Shown: one piece after another, positions 15,622 through 25,011 of the stretch | How the letters are laid out: the number at the start of each line of letters is the position of its first letter | Position numbering within the stretch: position 1 is the first letter of the stretch | Origin: Sphingomonas trueperi | GTDB taxonomy: Bacteria > Pseudomonadota > Alphaproteobacteria > Sphingomonadales > Sphingomonadaceae | NCBI RefSeq assembly: GCF_011927635.1 | Contig: NZ_JAATJB010000006.1 | Location: 124,001-188,000, forward strand | Length of the DNA: 64,000 nt | Direction of reading: 5' to 3' | Program-made: the position numbers and the translations under genes | Notes under the pieces: generated by a model | Told to the model about the DNA's origin: nothing | What the model saw: only the letters and a program-made list of their open reading frames with translations | Databases searched by the model: none

Positions 15622-18068
15622 TGAGCCTTCGCGAATACCGTGGGCATGCGGCCCATCTCGCCGACTTCCTGCCTTGGGCCGCACTGGTCGGCGCGGGCGT
15701 TGTTCTGAACAAGGACGGCAGCTTTCAGCGCACAGCCCGTTTCCGCGGCCCCGATCTCGACAGCGCCACGCCGGCCGAGCTGGTCGCCACGACCGCACGA
15801 CTGAACAGCGCGCTGCGCCGGCTCGGATCAGGCTGGGCGATCTTCGTCGAAGCCCAGCGCACACCCGCGCTCGACTACCCGGAGTCGGAATTTCCCGATC
15901 CCGTCTCAGCGCTGGTCGATCTGGAGCGGCGCGAACAGTTCAGCGAGGAGGGCGCACACTTCGAGAGCCTCTATTTCCTGACGTTGCTGTGGATGCCGCC
16001 GGCCGAGGAAAGGGCACGCGCCGAAGGCTGGCTCTATGAAGGGAAGTCCACCAACGGCGTCGATCCGTGGGAGCTGCTCAAGGGCTTCACCGATCGCAGC
16101 GACCGTGTGCTGAATCTGGTCGAGGGCTTCGTGCCCGAAGTCCGCTGGCTCGATGACGCCGAGACGCTGACCTACCTGCACAGCACCATTTCTACCCGAC
16201 GCCAGCGTGTGCGTGTTCCCGAAACGCCCATGCACCTCGACGCGCTGCTCGCCGACGAGCCGCTGACGGGCGGGCTGGAGCCGCGCCTGGGCGACCATCA
16301 CCTCCGCACACTCACCATCGTCGGATTCCCGAGCGTCACATTCCCCGGTCTGCTCGACGAACTGAACCGGCTCGCCTTCGAGTATCGCTGGTCCACCCGC
16401 GCGGTCATGCTCGACAAGACCGATGCGACCAGGCTGCTGACCAAGATCCGGCGGCAATGGTTCGCCAAGCGCAAGTCGGTCGCCGCCATATTGAAAGAGG
16501 TGATGACCAACGAGGCATCGACGCTGCTCGACAGCGACGCCTCTAACAAGGCGGCCGATGCCGACATCGCTCTGCAGGAGCTGGGCGCCGACTATGCCGG
16601 CATGGCTTATGTCACCGCGACGGTGACGGTGTGGGACCGCGATCCCGCCATTGCCGCCGAAAAGCTGCGGCTCGCCGAGAAGGTCATCCAGGGCCGCGAC
16701 TTCACGGTCATCCCCGAGGGCATGAACGCGATCGAGGCGTGGCTGGGAAGCCTCCCCGGTCACACTTACGCCAACGTCCGCCAGCCCCCGATCTCCACTA
16801 TCAATCTCGCCCACCTGATCCCCCTGTCAGCAGTATGGGCGGGGCCGGAACGGGACGAGCATTTTGGTGCTCCCCCCTTGCTCTATGGCAAGACCGAAGG
16901 CTCGACCCCGTTCCGGTTTTCCCTTCACGTCGGCGACGTCGGCCACATGCTGATCGTCGGTCCGACCGGCGCGGGCAAATCCGTGCTGCTTGCGCTGATG
17001 GCGATGCAGTTCCGCCGCTATGGGCGTGCGCAGGTCTTCGCCTTCGACTTCGGCGGTTCGATCCGCGCCGCCGCGCTCGGCATGGGCGGCGACTGGCAGG
17101 ATTTGGGCGGGACGCTCGCCGACGAGGCCGGCGACGGCGTGCAGCTCCAGCCGCTCGCCCATATCGACGCGCCTGCCGAGCGGGCATGGGCGGCCGAATG
17201 GCTGGCGGCGATCTTCGCGTCCGAGGGCGTCGCGGTCGATCCGCAGGCCAAGGAGCATATCTGGTCGGCGCTTGGTTCGCTGGCGTCGGCGCCGATCGGC
17301 GAACGCACGCTCACGGGTCTTGCTGTCCTGCTACAATCGCAGCAGCTCAAGCAAGCGCTCGCCTCCTACTGCATCGGCGGGCCGTGGGGCCGGCTGCTCG
17401 ACGCCGAAGCTGAACGGCTCGGCGAAGCCTCGGTGCAGGCGTTCGAGACCGAGGGCCTGGTCGGCGCCGGCTCGGCCGCAGCCGTCCTGTCCTACCTGTT
17501 CCACCGGATCGAAGGCCGGCTCGACGGCTCGCCAACGCTCATCATCATCGACGAAGGCTGGCTGGTACTCGACAGCCCGGACTTCGCCGCCCAGCTCCGC
17601 GAATGGCTGAAGACGCTCAGGAAGAAGAACGCCAGCGTCATCTTCGCCACCCAGAGCCTCGCTGACATCGAAACGTCGAGCATCGCCCCGGCCATCATCG
17701 AAAGCTGCCCGACGCGTATCTTCCTGCCCAACGAACGCGCGGCCGAGCCGCAGATCGCGGCCATCTATGAGCGCTTCGGCCTCAATGTCCGCCAGATCGA
17801 AATCCTCAGTCGGGCGACGCCGAAGCGCGACTATTACTGCCAGTCACGGCGGGGAAATCGCCTGTTCGAGCTGGGCTTGGGCGAGGTCGCGCTGGCCTTC
17901 GCCGCCGCGTCCTCGAAAACCGACCAGCTCCGCATCGCCGAATTGATCGAAACCCACGGGCAATCCGCTTTCGCGGCCGAATGGCTGCGCCATCGCGGCT
18001 CTGCCTGGGCCGTCGAGCTTCTTCCCCCCGATCCTCGGCATCAACCTCAGCAGGAGTTACCGCTATGA
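15618..18068 (+). CDS. trbE: Conjugal transfer ATPase TrbE (VirB4)
   Basis: The protein has 816 residues from ATG 15618, which overlaps the trbD stop; ATG 15606 and ATG 15621 are alternatives. The opening MSLREYRGHAAHLADFLPW is typical of TrbE. Walker A is GPTGAGKSVLL near residue 448 and Walker B LIIIDEGWLVLD near 641, followed by FATQSLADIE. VirB4-type ATPases energise channel assembly and connect the coupling protein to the core complex. The length is normal and the frame is intact. Confidence 0.95.
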   Translation: MMSLREYRGHAAHLADFLPWAALVGAGVVLNKDGSFQRTARFRGPDLDSATPAELVATTARLNSALRRLGSGWAIFVEAQRTPALDYPESEFPDPVSALVDLERREQFSEEGAHFESLYFLTLLWMPPAEERARAEGWLYEGKSTNGVDPWELLKGFTDRSDRVLNLVEGFVPEVRWLDDAETLTYLHSTISTRRQRVRVPETPMHLDALLADEPLTGGLEPRLGDHHLRTLTIVGFPSVTFPGLLDELNRLAFEYRWSTRAVMLDKTDATRLLTKIRRQWFAKRKSVAAILKEVMTNEASTLLDSDASNKAADADIALQELGADYAGMAYVTATVTVWDRDPAIAAEKLRLAEKVIQGRDFTVIPEGMNAIEAWLGSLPGHTYANVRQPPISTINLAHLIPLSAVWAGPERDEHFGAPPLLYGKTEGSTPFRFSLHVGDVGHMLIVGPTGAGKSVLLALMAMQFRRYGRAQVFAFDFGGSIRAAALGMGGDWQDLGGTLADEAGDGVQLQPLAHIDAPAERAWAAEWLAAIFASEGVAVDPQAKEHIWSALGSLASAPIGERTLTGLAVLLQSQQLKQALASYCIGGPWGRLLDAEAERLGEASVQAFETEGLVGAGSAAAVLSYLFHRIEGRLDGSPTLIIIDEGWLVLDSPDFAAQLREWLKTLRKKNASVIFATQSLADIETSSIAPAIIESCPTRIFLPNERAAEPQIAAIYERFGLNVRQIEILSRATPKRDYYCQSRRGNRLFELGLGEVALAFAAASSKTDQLRIAELIETHGQSAFAAEWLRHRGSAWAVELLPPDPRHQPQQELPL

Positions 18069-18787
18069 CCAGAATGAATCTTCGCCCCGCCGTCCTGGCC
18101 GGCGTGCTCGCTGCCACGGCCATCGCGCCGGTGGCCGCTCCGATGCCGGCTTACGCGCAGTTCGGTTTTGGTGGGATCGTCTATGACCCGACCAATTATG
18201 CGCAGAACGTGCTGACGGCGGCTCGCTCGCTCCAACAGATCAACAACCAGATCCAGCAAATCCAGCAGCAGGCGACGAGCCTCATCAACGAGGCGAAGAA
18301 CCTTGCCTCGCTGCCGTTCAGCCAGCTCCAGCAGTTGCAGCAGCAGGTTCAGCGTACCCAGCAGTTTCTCGGCCAGGCGCAGCGCATCGCCTATGATGTG
18401 CAGAACATCCAGCAGGCGTTCACCAGCCGCTACACCGGCTCGGCGCTGACCGGCACGCAGGCGCAGATGGTCGCCAACGCGAATGCGCGTTGGCAGGATA
18501 GTGTCGGCGCGTTCGAGGACTCGCTGAAGGTACAGGCGGGTGTCGTCGGCAACATCGACGGCGCGCGCACGACGATGACCGGCCTGGTCTCGGCCAGTCA
18601 GTCGGCGACCGGCGCGCTTCAGGCCGCGCAGGCTGGCAATCAGCTTCTCGCGCTGCAATCGCAGCAGCTCGCCGACCTGACCGCCGCCGTCGCGGCGCAG
18701 GGCCGCGCGCAAGCGCTCGAATCCGCGCGGCATACGGCCGAGGAGGCGGAGGGCCGCGAACGGTTCCGCCGCTTCATGGGCAACTGA
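18065..18787 (+). CDS. trbJ: Conjugal transfer protein TrbJ (VirB5)
   Basis: The protein has 240 residues with a signal peptide cut near residue 32 (MPAYAQFG). The mature part opens with IVYDPTNYAQNVLTAARSLQQINNQI, the TrbJ/VirB5 pattern, and carries Gln-rich coiled coils to about residue 120. It is a periplasmic minor pilus protein. The last residues, AEEAEGRERFRRFMGN, closely match the end of the small protein encoded at 23566-23874 on the other strand. The gene overlaps trbE by four bases. Confidence 0.9.
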   Translation: MTRMNLRPAVLAGVLAATAIAPVAAPMPAYAQFGFGGIVYDPTNYAQNVLTAARSLQQINNQIQQIQQQATSLINEAKNLASLPFSQLQQLQQQVQRTQQFLGQAQRIAYDVQNIQQAFTSRYTGSALTGTQAQMVANANARWQDSVGAFEDSLKVQAGVVGNIDGARTTMTGLVSASQSATGALQAAQAGNQLLALQSQQLADLTAAVAAQGRAQALESARHTAEEAEGRERFRRFMGN

Positions 18788-18799
18788 GGATCGCGTCCG

Positions 18800-19117
18800 A
18801 TGCTGCACGCATCCTCGCGCACGGCCAAGATCGCGGGCGTCGCCGCGCTGGCGGGCTTGATGATGGCGGTGGCGATCGTCGCCGCCGTCCACAAGCCTGA
18901 ACCCGCACAAGCCCCGCCCGTCGCCGTGCGCGGGGAGGCGCGCCAGGACCGGCTCGCCCGCGAACTCGAACGCTGCGCGACGCTCACCATGCCAGACTCG
19001 GGCTGCGAAGCGGCCTGGGCCGAGAACCGCCGCCGCTTCTTCCGTCAAGATGCTCCCACGCCCGCGGTGGATGCCAGCAAACCCGCAGCTCCCGCAACCG
19101 AGACCCCCGCGCCATGA
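18800..19117 (+). CDS. TrbK-alt-like putative entry exclusion protein
   Basis: The protein has 105 residues. A single N-terminal membrane helix spans about residues 10-31, followed by RQDRLARELERCATLTMPDSGCEAAWAENRRRFF with two conserved cysteines. This is the layout of the alternative TrbK family placed between trbJ and trbL in such operons; the family is proposed to block entry of a second element. The C-terminal 20 residues are Pro/Ala-rich. Its stop overlaps the trbL start by four bases. Confidence 0.8.
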   Translation: MLHASSRTAKIAGVAALAGLMMAVAIVAAVHKPEPAQAPPVAVRGEARQDRLARELERCATLTMPDSGCEAAWAENRRRFFRQDAPTPAVDASKPAAPATETPAP

Positions 19118-20421
19118 ACGACACCAGCGTCATCGACACGTTCCTCAATGTCTTCACCCGCTACATCGACAGCGGGTTCGGCCTGCTCGGCGGCGAGGTC
19201 AGCTTCCTCTCGACCACATTGATCGCCATCGACGTGACGCTCGCCGGGCTGTTCTGGGCCTGGGGCGCCGACGAGGACGTGCTTCAGCGCCTCGTCAAGA
19301 AGACGCTCTACATCGGCGTCTTCGCGTTCATCATCGGCAATTTCTCCAACCTCGCCAACATCGTGTTCCAGTCCTTCGCCGGCCTCGGCCTCAAGGCGAG
19401 CGGCGGGGCGATGTCGCTGGGCGATTTCATGAAACCCGGCACGATCGCGGCGACAGGGTTGCAAGCCGCCAAGCCGCTGATGGATGCGGCAGGGCAATTC
19501 TCGAACCTGTGGGCGGTGTTCTCGAACCTCGCTTTGATCCTCGTGCTGTTGCTCGCCTGGGTCATTGTGGTGCTCGCCTTCTTCATCATCGCGGTGCAGG
19601 TCTTCATCACGCTGATCGAGTTCAAGCTGGTGACGCTGGCCGGCTTCGTGCTGCTGCCCTTCGCCTTCTTCAACAAGACCGCCTTCATGGCCGAACGTGT
19701 GCTCGGCCATATCGTCTCCACGGGCATCAAGGTGCTGGTGCTCGCGGTCATCACCGGCATCGGCACGACGCTGTTCAGCCAGTTCACTAGCGCAAACCTC
19801 GGCACGGCGCCCGACATCAATCAGGTCATGGCGATCGCGCTCGCTGCCCTGTCGCTGTTCGGCCTCGCCATCTTCGGCCCCGGTATCGCCAACGGCATCG
19901 TCTCGGGTGGTCCCGCACTTGGCGCGGGCGCCGCGGCCGGAACCGCGCTTGCCGCCGGCGGGGCGCTCGTCGGTGGCGCAGCCGCCGCCCGTCTTGGGGT
20001 CGGGGCGGCTGCCGGCGTGATCGGCGGCGCTGCCAGAGGTGGTGCGTTCGCATCGGGTGCGGCGAGCAGCGCCTATGCGCTCGGCTCAGCTGGCAAGACC
20101 GGCGGAGCGGCGGTTGCGGGCGGTGCGGCGGGCGTTGGCCGAGCGACCGCAGGCGCGGCCATGTCGCCGCTTCGCAAGGCCGCAGCATCCCTAAAAGATA
20201 GCTATCGCTCGGGCGGCCGCGCGGCCGTGACCGCAACGGGCGGCACGATCTCGGGGGGCACGTCGTCGCCCGCGCCGTCGGCTGATGGGCCGCCCACCTG
20301 GGCAGCGAACATGAAACGCCGCCAGACCATGACCCACGGCGCCACCGTCGCCGCCCACACGCTGCGCTCCGGCGACGGTGGCGGCAGCGGTGCGTCCGTC
20401 GACCTCAGCCAGAAGGACTAA
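19114..20421 (+). CDS. trbL: Conjugal transfer protein TrbL (VirB6)
   Basis: The protein has 435 residues. Residues 1-260 hold about six membrane segments, including LILVLLLAWVIVVLAFFIIA and the conserved FKLVTLAGFVLLPFAFFNKTAF near residue 170. This is the polytopic VirB6/TrbL core. After residue 270 comes a long Gly/Ala-rich low-complexity region and a polar tail, as usual for TrbL. It forms part of the inner-membrane channel. Confidence 0.93.
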   Translation: MNDTSVIDTFLNVFTRYIDSGFGLLGGEVSFLSTTLIAIDVTLAGLFWAWGADEDVLQRLVKKTLYIGVFAFIIGNFSNLANIVFQSFAGLGLKASGGAMSLGDFMKPGTIAATGLQAAKPLMDAAGQFSNLWAVFSNLALILVLLLAWVIVVLAFFIIAVQVFITLIEFKLVTLAGFVLLPFAFFNKTAFMAERVLGHIVSTGIKVLVLAVITGIGTTLFSQFTSANLGTAPDINQVMAIALAALSLFGLAIFGPGIANGIVSGGPALGAGAAAGTALAAGGALVGGAAAARLGVGAAAGVIGGAARGGAFASGAASSAYALGSAGKTGGAAVAGGAAGVGRATAGAAMSPLRKAAASLKDSYRSGGRAAVTATGGTISGGTSSPAPSADGPPTWAANMKRRQTMTHGATVAAHTLRSGDGGGSGASVDLSQKD

Positions 20422-20427
20422 CCGCCC

Positions 20428-21111
20428 ATGTTCCGACGCCCAACCATCCGCTACGGCCAGACCCCCGAGCCGATCACACCCTATCAGCGCGCCGCCCAAG
20501 CCTGGGACGACAGGATCGGCTCGGCCCGCGTGCAGGCGAAGAACTGGCGGCTCGCCTTCTTCGGCGCGTTGGCGCTCTCGGGCGGACTTGCAGGGGGCCT
20601 CGTCTGGCAATCCGCGCGAGGCCATATCGTGCCGTGGGTCGTGCAGGTCGACAAGCTCGGCGAGGCACAAGCCGTCGCGCCTGCAGAGGCCGACTATCGT
20701 CCGACCGATCCGCAGATCGCGTTTCATCTCGCGCGCTTCATCGAGCAGGTGCGCAGCATCCCTGCCGATCCGATCATCGTCCGCCAGAATTGGCTTCGCG
20801 CCTACGACTTCACCACCGACAAAGGCGCGCTGTTCCTCAACGACTATGCACGGGCGAACGACCCCTTCGCTCAGATCGGCAAGGTCCAGGTCGCGGTGGA
20901 CGTGTCGAGCGTGATCCGTGCTTCGCCCGACAGCTTCCGGGTGGCCTGGACCGAACGGCGCTATCAGGACGGCAGCCTTGCCGCCACCGAGCGCTGGTCG
21001 GCCATCCTCACCGTTGTTTTCGTGGCCCCGCGCACGCCCGACGCCCTGCGCAAGAACCCGCTCGGGGTCTTCGTCAACGCCCTCAACTGGTCAAAGGAGC
21101 TGTCGCAATGA
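20428..21111 (+). CDS. trbF: Conjugal transfer protein TrbF (VirB8)
   Basis: The protein has 227 residues. A cytoplasmic start (PEPITPYQRAAQAWDDRIGSAR) leads into one membrane helix at about residues 41-60 and a periplasmic VirB8-like domain with VPWVVQVDKLGEA near residue 70. TrbF nucleates the channel core. It lies six bases after trbL and overlaps trbG by four bases. There is no sign of damage. Confidence 0.93.
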   Translation: MFRRPTIRYGQTPEPITPYQRAAQAWDDRIGSARVQAKNWRLAFFGALALSGGLAGGLVWQSARGHIVPWVVQVDKLGEAQAVAPAEADYRPTDPQIAFHLARFIEQVRSIPADPIIVRQNWLRAYDFTTDKGALFLNDYARANDPFAQIGKVQVAVDVSSVIRASPDSFRVAWTERRYQDGSLAATERWSAILTVVFVAPRTPDALRKNPLGVFVNALNWSKELSQ

Positions 21112-22124
21112 GACGCCCAATGCTTCGTCGCGCCGCCTCGGCGGTCCTGCTCGCCACAACCTCCGTGCTCGCCGCTTGCGCCACCACGTCAGCCAAGCCG
21201 CCGGCCATAGCCTATGACAATCCGCCGCCGGCCGAGATCGCGGCCACTCCGGCGCCCGAGCCGCCCAAGCCGGTCGAGGTGGTGGCGATCCCCGAGCCGC
21301 TGCCGCTTCCCGGCCAGTTGAAGCCAGTCGGCGAAAGCCCGCGTCCGCCGGAATCCGCCGATCCGCGCAACCGTGTCGGCGCGGCTAACGCGGCTGCCCG
21401 CATGCAGCCGGTGCGCGACGGCTTCCTCAATGCGATCCAGCAATATCCGTGGACGGACGGTGCGCTCTATCAGGTCTATGCCGCGCCCGGCCAGGTGACG
21501 GACATCGCGCTTCAGGAAGGCGAGCAGCTCGTCGGGGCCGGGCCGGTTGCGGCGGGCGATACCGTGCGCTGGATCATCGGCGATACGACCAGCGGCGCGG
21601 GCGCGACAGCTCGGGTGCATATCCTCGTTAAACCAACCCGGCCCGACCTTTCGACCAACCTCGTCATCAACACCGACCGGCGCACCTATCATTTGGAACT
21701 GCGCGCGGGTGCAGCAACCTACATGGCGTCGGTGAGCTGGACCTATCCGCGAGATGCGCTGATCGCCTTGCAGGGCCGCAACGCTGCTGCCGCAGCCACC
21801 GTGCCGGTCGCGGCTGGCGTGGACCTGACAGCGCTCAATTTCCACTATCGGATCGATGGCGATCGTGCGCCGTGGCGGCCGGCCCGTGCGTTCGATGATG
21901 GTCGGCAGGTGTTTATCGAATTTCCGGCGGGGATCTCGCAGGGCGAGATGCCGCCGCTGTTCGTGACCGGTGCGGCCGGCGACGCCGAACTGGTCAATTA
22001 CCGCGTGCAGGGCCGTTACATGGTTGTCGATCGCCTGTTCGCCGCCGCCGAGCTGCGCCTGGGCGACAAGCGCAGCGAGCAGCGCGTGCGGATCGTGCGC
22101 GACGATGGCCGGGAGCGGCGCTGA
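21108..22124 (+). CDS. trbG: Conjugal transfer protein TrbG (VirB9)
   Basis: The protein has 338 residues, with a lipoprotein-like signal (SVLAACATT; lipobox Cys near residue 24) and a Pro-rich stretch to residue 90. The VirB9 domain starts at about FLNAIQQYPWTDGALYQVYAAPGQVTDI. The C-terminal lobe carries VFIEFPAGISQGEMPPLFV near 268. It is a component of the outer-membrane core complex with TrbI. The TGATG junction with trbI shows coupling. Confidence 0.93.
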   Translation: MRRPMLRRAASAVLLATTSVLAACATTSAKPPAIAYDNPPPAEIAATPAPEPPKPVEVVAIPEPLPLPGQLKPVGESPRPPESADPRNRVGAANAAARMQPVRDGFLNAIQQYPWTDGALYQVYAAPGQVTDIALQEGEQLVGAGPVAAGDTVRWIIGDTTSGAGATARVHILVKPTRPDLSTNLVINTDRRTYHLELRAGAATYMASVSWTYPRDALIALQGRNAAAAATVPVAAGVDLTALNFHYRIDGDRAPWRPARAFDDGRQVFIEFPAGISQGEMPPLFVTGAAGDAELVNYRVQGRYMVVDRLFAAAELRLGDKRSEQRVRIVRDDGRERR

Positions 22125-23335
22125 TGAGCGATCCTTCCGACATTCCCGCCGCCGAAGCGGTCGCGGCTCCGGCCGACCGCCAGGCCTTCCAGCTCCGGGG
22201 CGATCCGCCGCGCGTCATGCGGCTTTCGCGAAAGGCGCTGGCTATGGTGGGCATCGCCGCCGGTCTCGGCATCGGCGGCTCGCTGATCTATGCCTTGCGG
22301 TCAGTCGGTCCGCACGAAGCGAAGGAACTCTACAACACCGACAGTCGCGCGGGCGAGGCGATCACATCCGGTCCCAAGGATTACGGCCAGGCTCCAAAGC
22401 TCGGGCCGCCGCTCCCGGGTGATCTCGGTCGTCCGATTGTGTCCGCGCAGCAGCGCGGGGAGGCTGTTCCCGTGCCGCCGATCGGCGCGCAAGCCGGTCA
22501 GCCCGATGCCGCCGCCCGAGCCGAGGAAGCAGCGCGCCAGCGCATCAGCCAAGAGCGTGACGCAGCGCGGACCAGTTCGGTCTTCCTGGGCGGCCGCACG
22601 GCCACCGTAGCCGGAGCGGCAGCGCAGCCCATCGCCGCCGTGCCATCGGACGCGCCGGCCCCCGCACAGCAGGCCGCCAGCCAGGGCGACCAGGCCGCAA
22701 AGCGGGCCTTCATGGCGCAGGCGTCCAACCAGCGCACGGTCAGCGTCGAGCGGCTGACCGCTCCGGCATCACCCAACATCGTCCAGGCTGGCAGTATCAT
22801 CCCGGCCGCGCTCATCACCGGCATCCGGTCGGACCTTCCCGGCCAGATCACCGCTCAGGTGACGCAGAACGTCTATGACAGCATCACCGGCCGAATCCTG
22901 CTCATCCCGCAAGGCGCACGGCTGATCGGCGAATATGATAGTCAGATCACCGCCGGGCAGACCCGCGTGCTGCTCGCCTGGGATCGGCTGATCCTGCCGG
23001 ATGGCCGCTCGATCGTTCTCGAACGCCAGCCAAGCGCTGATGCCGCCGGATATGCAGGCTTGCAGGATCGCGTCGACCAGCATTGGGGCAACATGCTCAA
23101 GGCCGCCGCGATCTCCACCCTGCTCGGCATCGGGGCCGAGATGACGACGAACAACAACAACTCGCTGGTGCAGGCGCTTCGCTACGGGACGCAGGATACC
23201 GTCAATCAGACAGGGCAGCAGATCGTGCGCCGCCAACTCGGCGTGCCGCCGACGCTCACCATCCGGCCGGGCTATCCCCTTCGCATTGTCATCACCCGCG
23301 ATCTTGTCCTCGAACCCATCGGAGGAACGCGATGA
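22124..23335 (+). CDS. trbI: Conjugal transfer protein TrbI (VirB10)
   Basis: The protein has 403 residues. A cytoplasmic N-terminus is followed by one membrane helix at about residues 39-60 and an Ala/Gln-rich linker. The VirB10 barrel starts near residue 215 (SIIPAALITGIRSDLPGQITAQV) and ends with LRIVITRDLVLEP. Family motifs LIPQGARLIGEYDS and RLILPDGRSIVL are present. It bridges inner and outer membranes. It is the last structural gene of the trb operon, and its stop overlaps the DUF2274 gene. Confidence 0.94.
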   Translation: MSDPSDIPAAEAVAAPADRQAFQLRGDPPRVMRLSRKALAMVGIAAGLGIGGSLIYALRSVGPHEAKELYNTDSRAGEAITSGPKDYGQAPKLGPPLPGDLGRPIVSAQQRGEAVPVPPIGAQAGQPDAAARAEEAARQRISQERDAARTSSVFLGGRTATVAGAAAQPIAAVPSDAPAPAQQAASQGDQAAKRAFMAQASNQRTVSVERLTAPASPNIVQAGSIIPAALITGIRSDLPGQITAQVTQNVYDSITGRILLIPQGARLIGEYDSQITAGQTRVLLAWDRLILPDGRSIVLERQPSADAAGYAGLQDRVDQHWGNMLKAAAISTLLGIGAEMTTNNNNSLVQALRYGTQDTVNQTGQQIVRRQLGVPPTLTIRPGYPLRIVITRDLVLEPIGGTR

Positions 23336-23553
23336 CCAAGTTGAAGCTGGGGCCGCTGGCCGACGACAGGCCGATCAAGCTCACGATAGAGTTGCCGGCT
23401 GCCGTGCATCGTGACTTGCAAGCCTATGCCGCGGCGCTGGCGGCCGAGACAGGCGGCTCGCCTGCCGCACCCGAAAAGCTGATCGGGCCGATGGTCACGC
23501 GGTTCATGGACACAGATCGCGGTTTTCGGCGGCGGCGCGCAAAAAGCGATTGA
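23332..23553 (+). CDS. DUF2274 protein, end of the trb operon
   Basis: The protein has 73 residues: KLKLGPLADDRPIKLTIELPAAVHRDLQAYAAALA, then KLIGPMVTRFMDTDRGF. This is DUF2274, a small protein that closes trb operons in alphaproteobacterial elements. The first half looks like a ribbon-helix-helix, so it may be a DNA-binding regulator. It is coupled to trbI by an ATGA overlap and faces the minus-strand TrbK-like gene, with 12 bases between the two stops. Confidence 0.85.
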   Translation: MTKLKLGPLADDRPIKLTIELPAAVHRDLQAYAAALAAETGGSPAAPEKLIGPMVTRFMDTDRGFRRRRAKSD

Positions 23554-23565
23554 AGCTTGCGGGCC

Positions 23566-23874
23566 TCAGTGGCCCATGAATTTCTTGAAGCGATCCCGAC
23601 CCTCGGCTTCCGTCACCGCCTGCTGGGCGTTGGCGCATTCGTCGCCGCGCACCGAGCCGTCTCGGCATCCGGCGACCACGCGCCGCGCTTCATCGAGGTT
23701 GGCGGTGAAATACTGCATCCCACGCGCCGCCCCTGGTTCGGCGATCACGGGGGCAGGACTGACGGCCATCGCCGACGTGGCAGGCGGCATGATGATCGGA
23801 CGCAGCACGAATCCCGCGCCAAATCCGATGGCGAGCATGGCGAGAGCGACGATGAATATCTTTCCTTGCATCAT
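23566..23874 (-). CDS. TrbK-like small membrane protein, convergent to the trb operon
   Basis: The protein has 102 residues. An N-terminal membrane helix (IFIVALAMLAIGFGAGFVL) is followed by a periplasmic part with two cysteines in GCRDGSVRGDECANAQQAV. The spacing resembles TrbK-type entry exclusion proteins. The last residues (TEAEGRDRFKKFMGH) match the C-terminus of TrbJ in this same window. It lies between the DUF2274 gene and the LysR gene, and is probably transcribed with the latter from 24,824 leftward. Function is inferred from layout only. Confidence 0.65.
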   Translation of the reverse strand: MMQGKIFIVALAMLAIGFGAGFVLRPIIMPPATSAMAVSPAPVIAEPGAARGMQYFTANLDEARRVVAGCRDGSVRGDECANAQQAVTEAEGRDRFKKFMGH

Positions 23875-23897
23875 GATGTTTAGCTCCCAAGCGAATA

Positions 23898-24824
23898 TTA
23901 TTCCGCCGGATTCTCCGAGATGTTGAAGGATAGCGCGTAGCGGGTCTTTATGAAATGGAGGAAGCGCCGAAGTGCGGGATTACTATTGTCGTCGTGCCAG
24001 TATCCCGAATATCCGATCAGCATCGGCCCTTGCTCGGCATGAACGGGCCGATAAACCACGTCGGGATAGCGCGCCCCGGTGCTACCTTCGCAGACAATGG
24101 TGAGGCCAAGTCCATCGCCTAGCAGGTTCAAGATTGTCTCGCGGCTGCATTGGTGCATTCTGACGTTTGCTTGCATTCCTAAGACGGACAAGCGGCCGAG
24201 TAGCATGTGGCGGATTTCCGGGCCGGGGTCCGTTGCGGGGAGAAGAAAACGCTCACCGCGCAGATCGGTCCAATGCACTGTCTCGCGTTCGGCCAAGGGA
24301 TGGCTGGCAGGTAATGCGACCAGTACGCGCTCGCTCCAGAACGGCTCACGTCGATAGCCGTCGTGGTCCGCTTCCCCCGCCAGAATGGCGATATCTATCT
24401 CCCCAATATCAAGGCCAGCAAGCAGGACGGCTCGTTCTGCTTCTACTCCATCCAAGTCGACGTCTGGATGAGCACCGCGCCAGCCAATCACAGTGGCCCG
24501 CAGATTACCGGCCGACAATGAACAATAATGTCCGATCATCAACCCGCCAGCGCGACCCTGACCAGCGGCGCGCGTCACGGCGATCAGTTTATCTGCACCA
24601 GCGACCATCGGCCTGGCGCCCCGAATAAAGTCTTTTCCTGCGATGGTTGCGCTAACTCCCGAGCGAGACCGCTCAAAAATCTGGACTCCGATTACTCGCT
24701 CTAACCTGGCGACGTTTCGACTCAGCGTGGATTGTTCCACGCCCAATGCCCGCGCTGCTTTGTAGAAGCTACCATGATCGGCGGCGGCGATGGCATGGCG
24801 GAGCAGGCGGATATCGAAGGGCAT
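23898..24824 (-). CDS. LysR-family transcriptional regulator
   Basis: The protein has 308 residues. The N-terminal winged HTH spans residues 5-62: LRHAIAAADHGSFYKAARALGVEQSTLSRNVARLER. The effector domain follows from about residue 90 (GGLMIGHYCSLSAGNLRATVIGW). LysR proteins usually act as tetramers and respond to small ligands; the ligand here is unknown. Genes of this kind often close the trb block of sphingomonad elements, so control of transfer genes is likely. Its start is well isolated from the metal operon upstream. Confidence 0.88.
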   Translation of the reverse strand: MPFDIRLLRHAIAAADHGSFYKAARALGVEQSTLSRNVARLERVIGVQIFERSRSGVSATIAGKDFIRGARPMVAGADKLIAVTRAAGQGRAGGLMIGHYCSLSAGNLRATVIGWRGAHPDVDLDGVEAERAVLLAGLDIGEIDIAILAGEADHDGYRREPFWSERVLVALPASHPLAERETVHWTDLRGERFLLPATDPGPEIRHMLLGRLSVLGMQANVRMHQCSRETILNLLGDGLGLTIVCEGSTGARYPDVVYRPVHAEQGPMLIGYSGYWHDDNSNPALRRFLHFIKTRYALSFNISENPAE

Positions 24825-24851
24825 TCATTTGCTGCCAGATTCGATAATATT

Positions 24852-24887
24852 GGGGCGAGGACATATCTCCAGATATCTCCCCGCCCC
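24852..24887. terminator. Imperfect 16-bp hairpin between the metal operon and the LysR gene
   Basis: GGGGCGAGGACATATC at 24852-24867 pairs with GATATCTCCCCGCCCC at 24872-24887 (two mismatches), around TCCA. There is no T-run on either side, so it may be a weak terminator for the minus-strand operon ending at 25012, or an operator for the LysR promoter. The rest of 24825-25011 shows nothing else. Confidence 0.4.
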
Positions 24888-25011
24888 GCTCGCCAGCGGT
24901 TTGTTCTTATTGCTAGCGAGCCCTGACCGTCCAGCTTTCCTCTGGGGGCGAGGAGATGGCAATAGGCGGTCGGTCAATGTTTCGATGTGGTTTAGACGAT
25001 CAGCGCGCATT

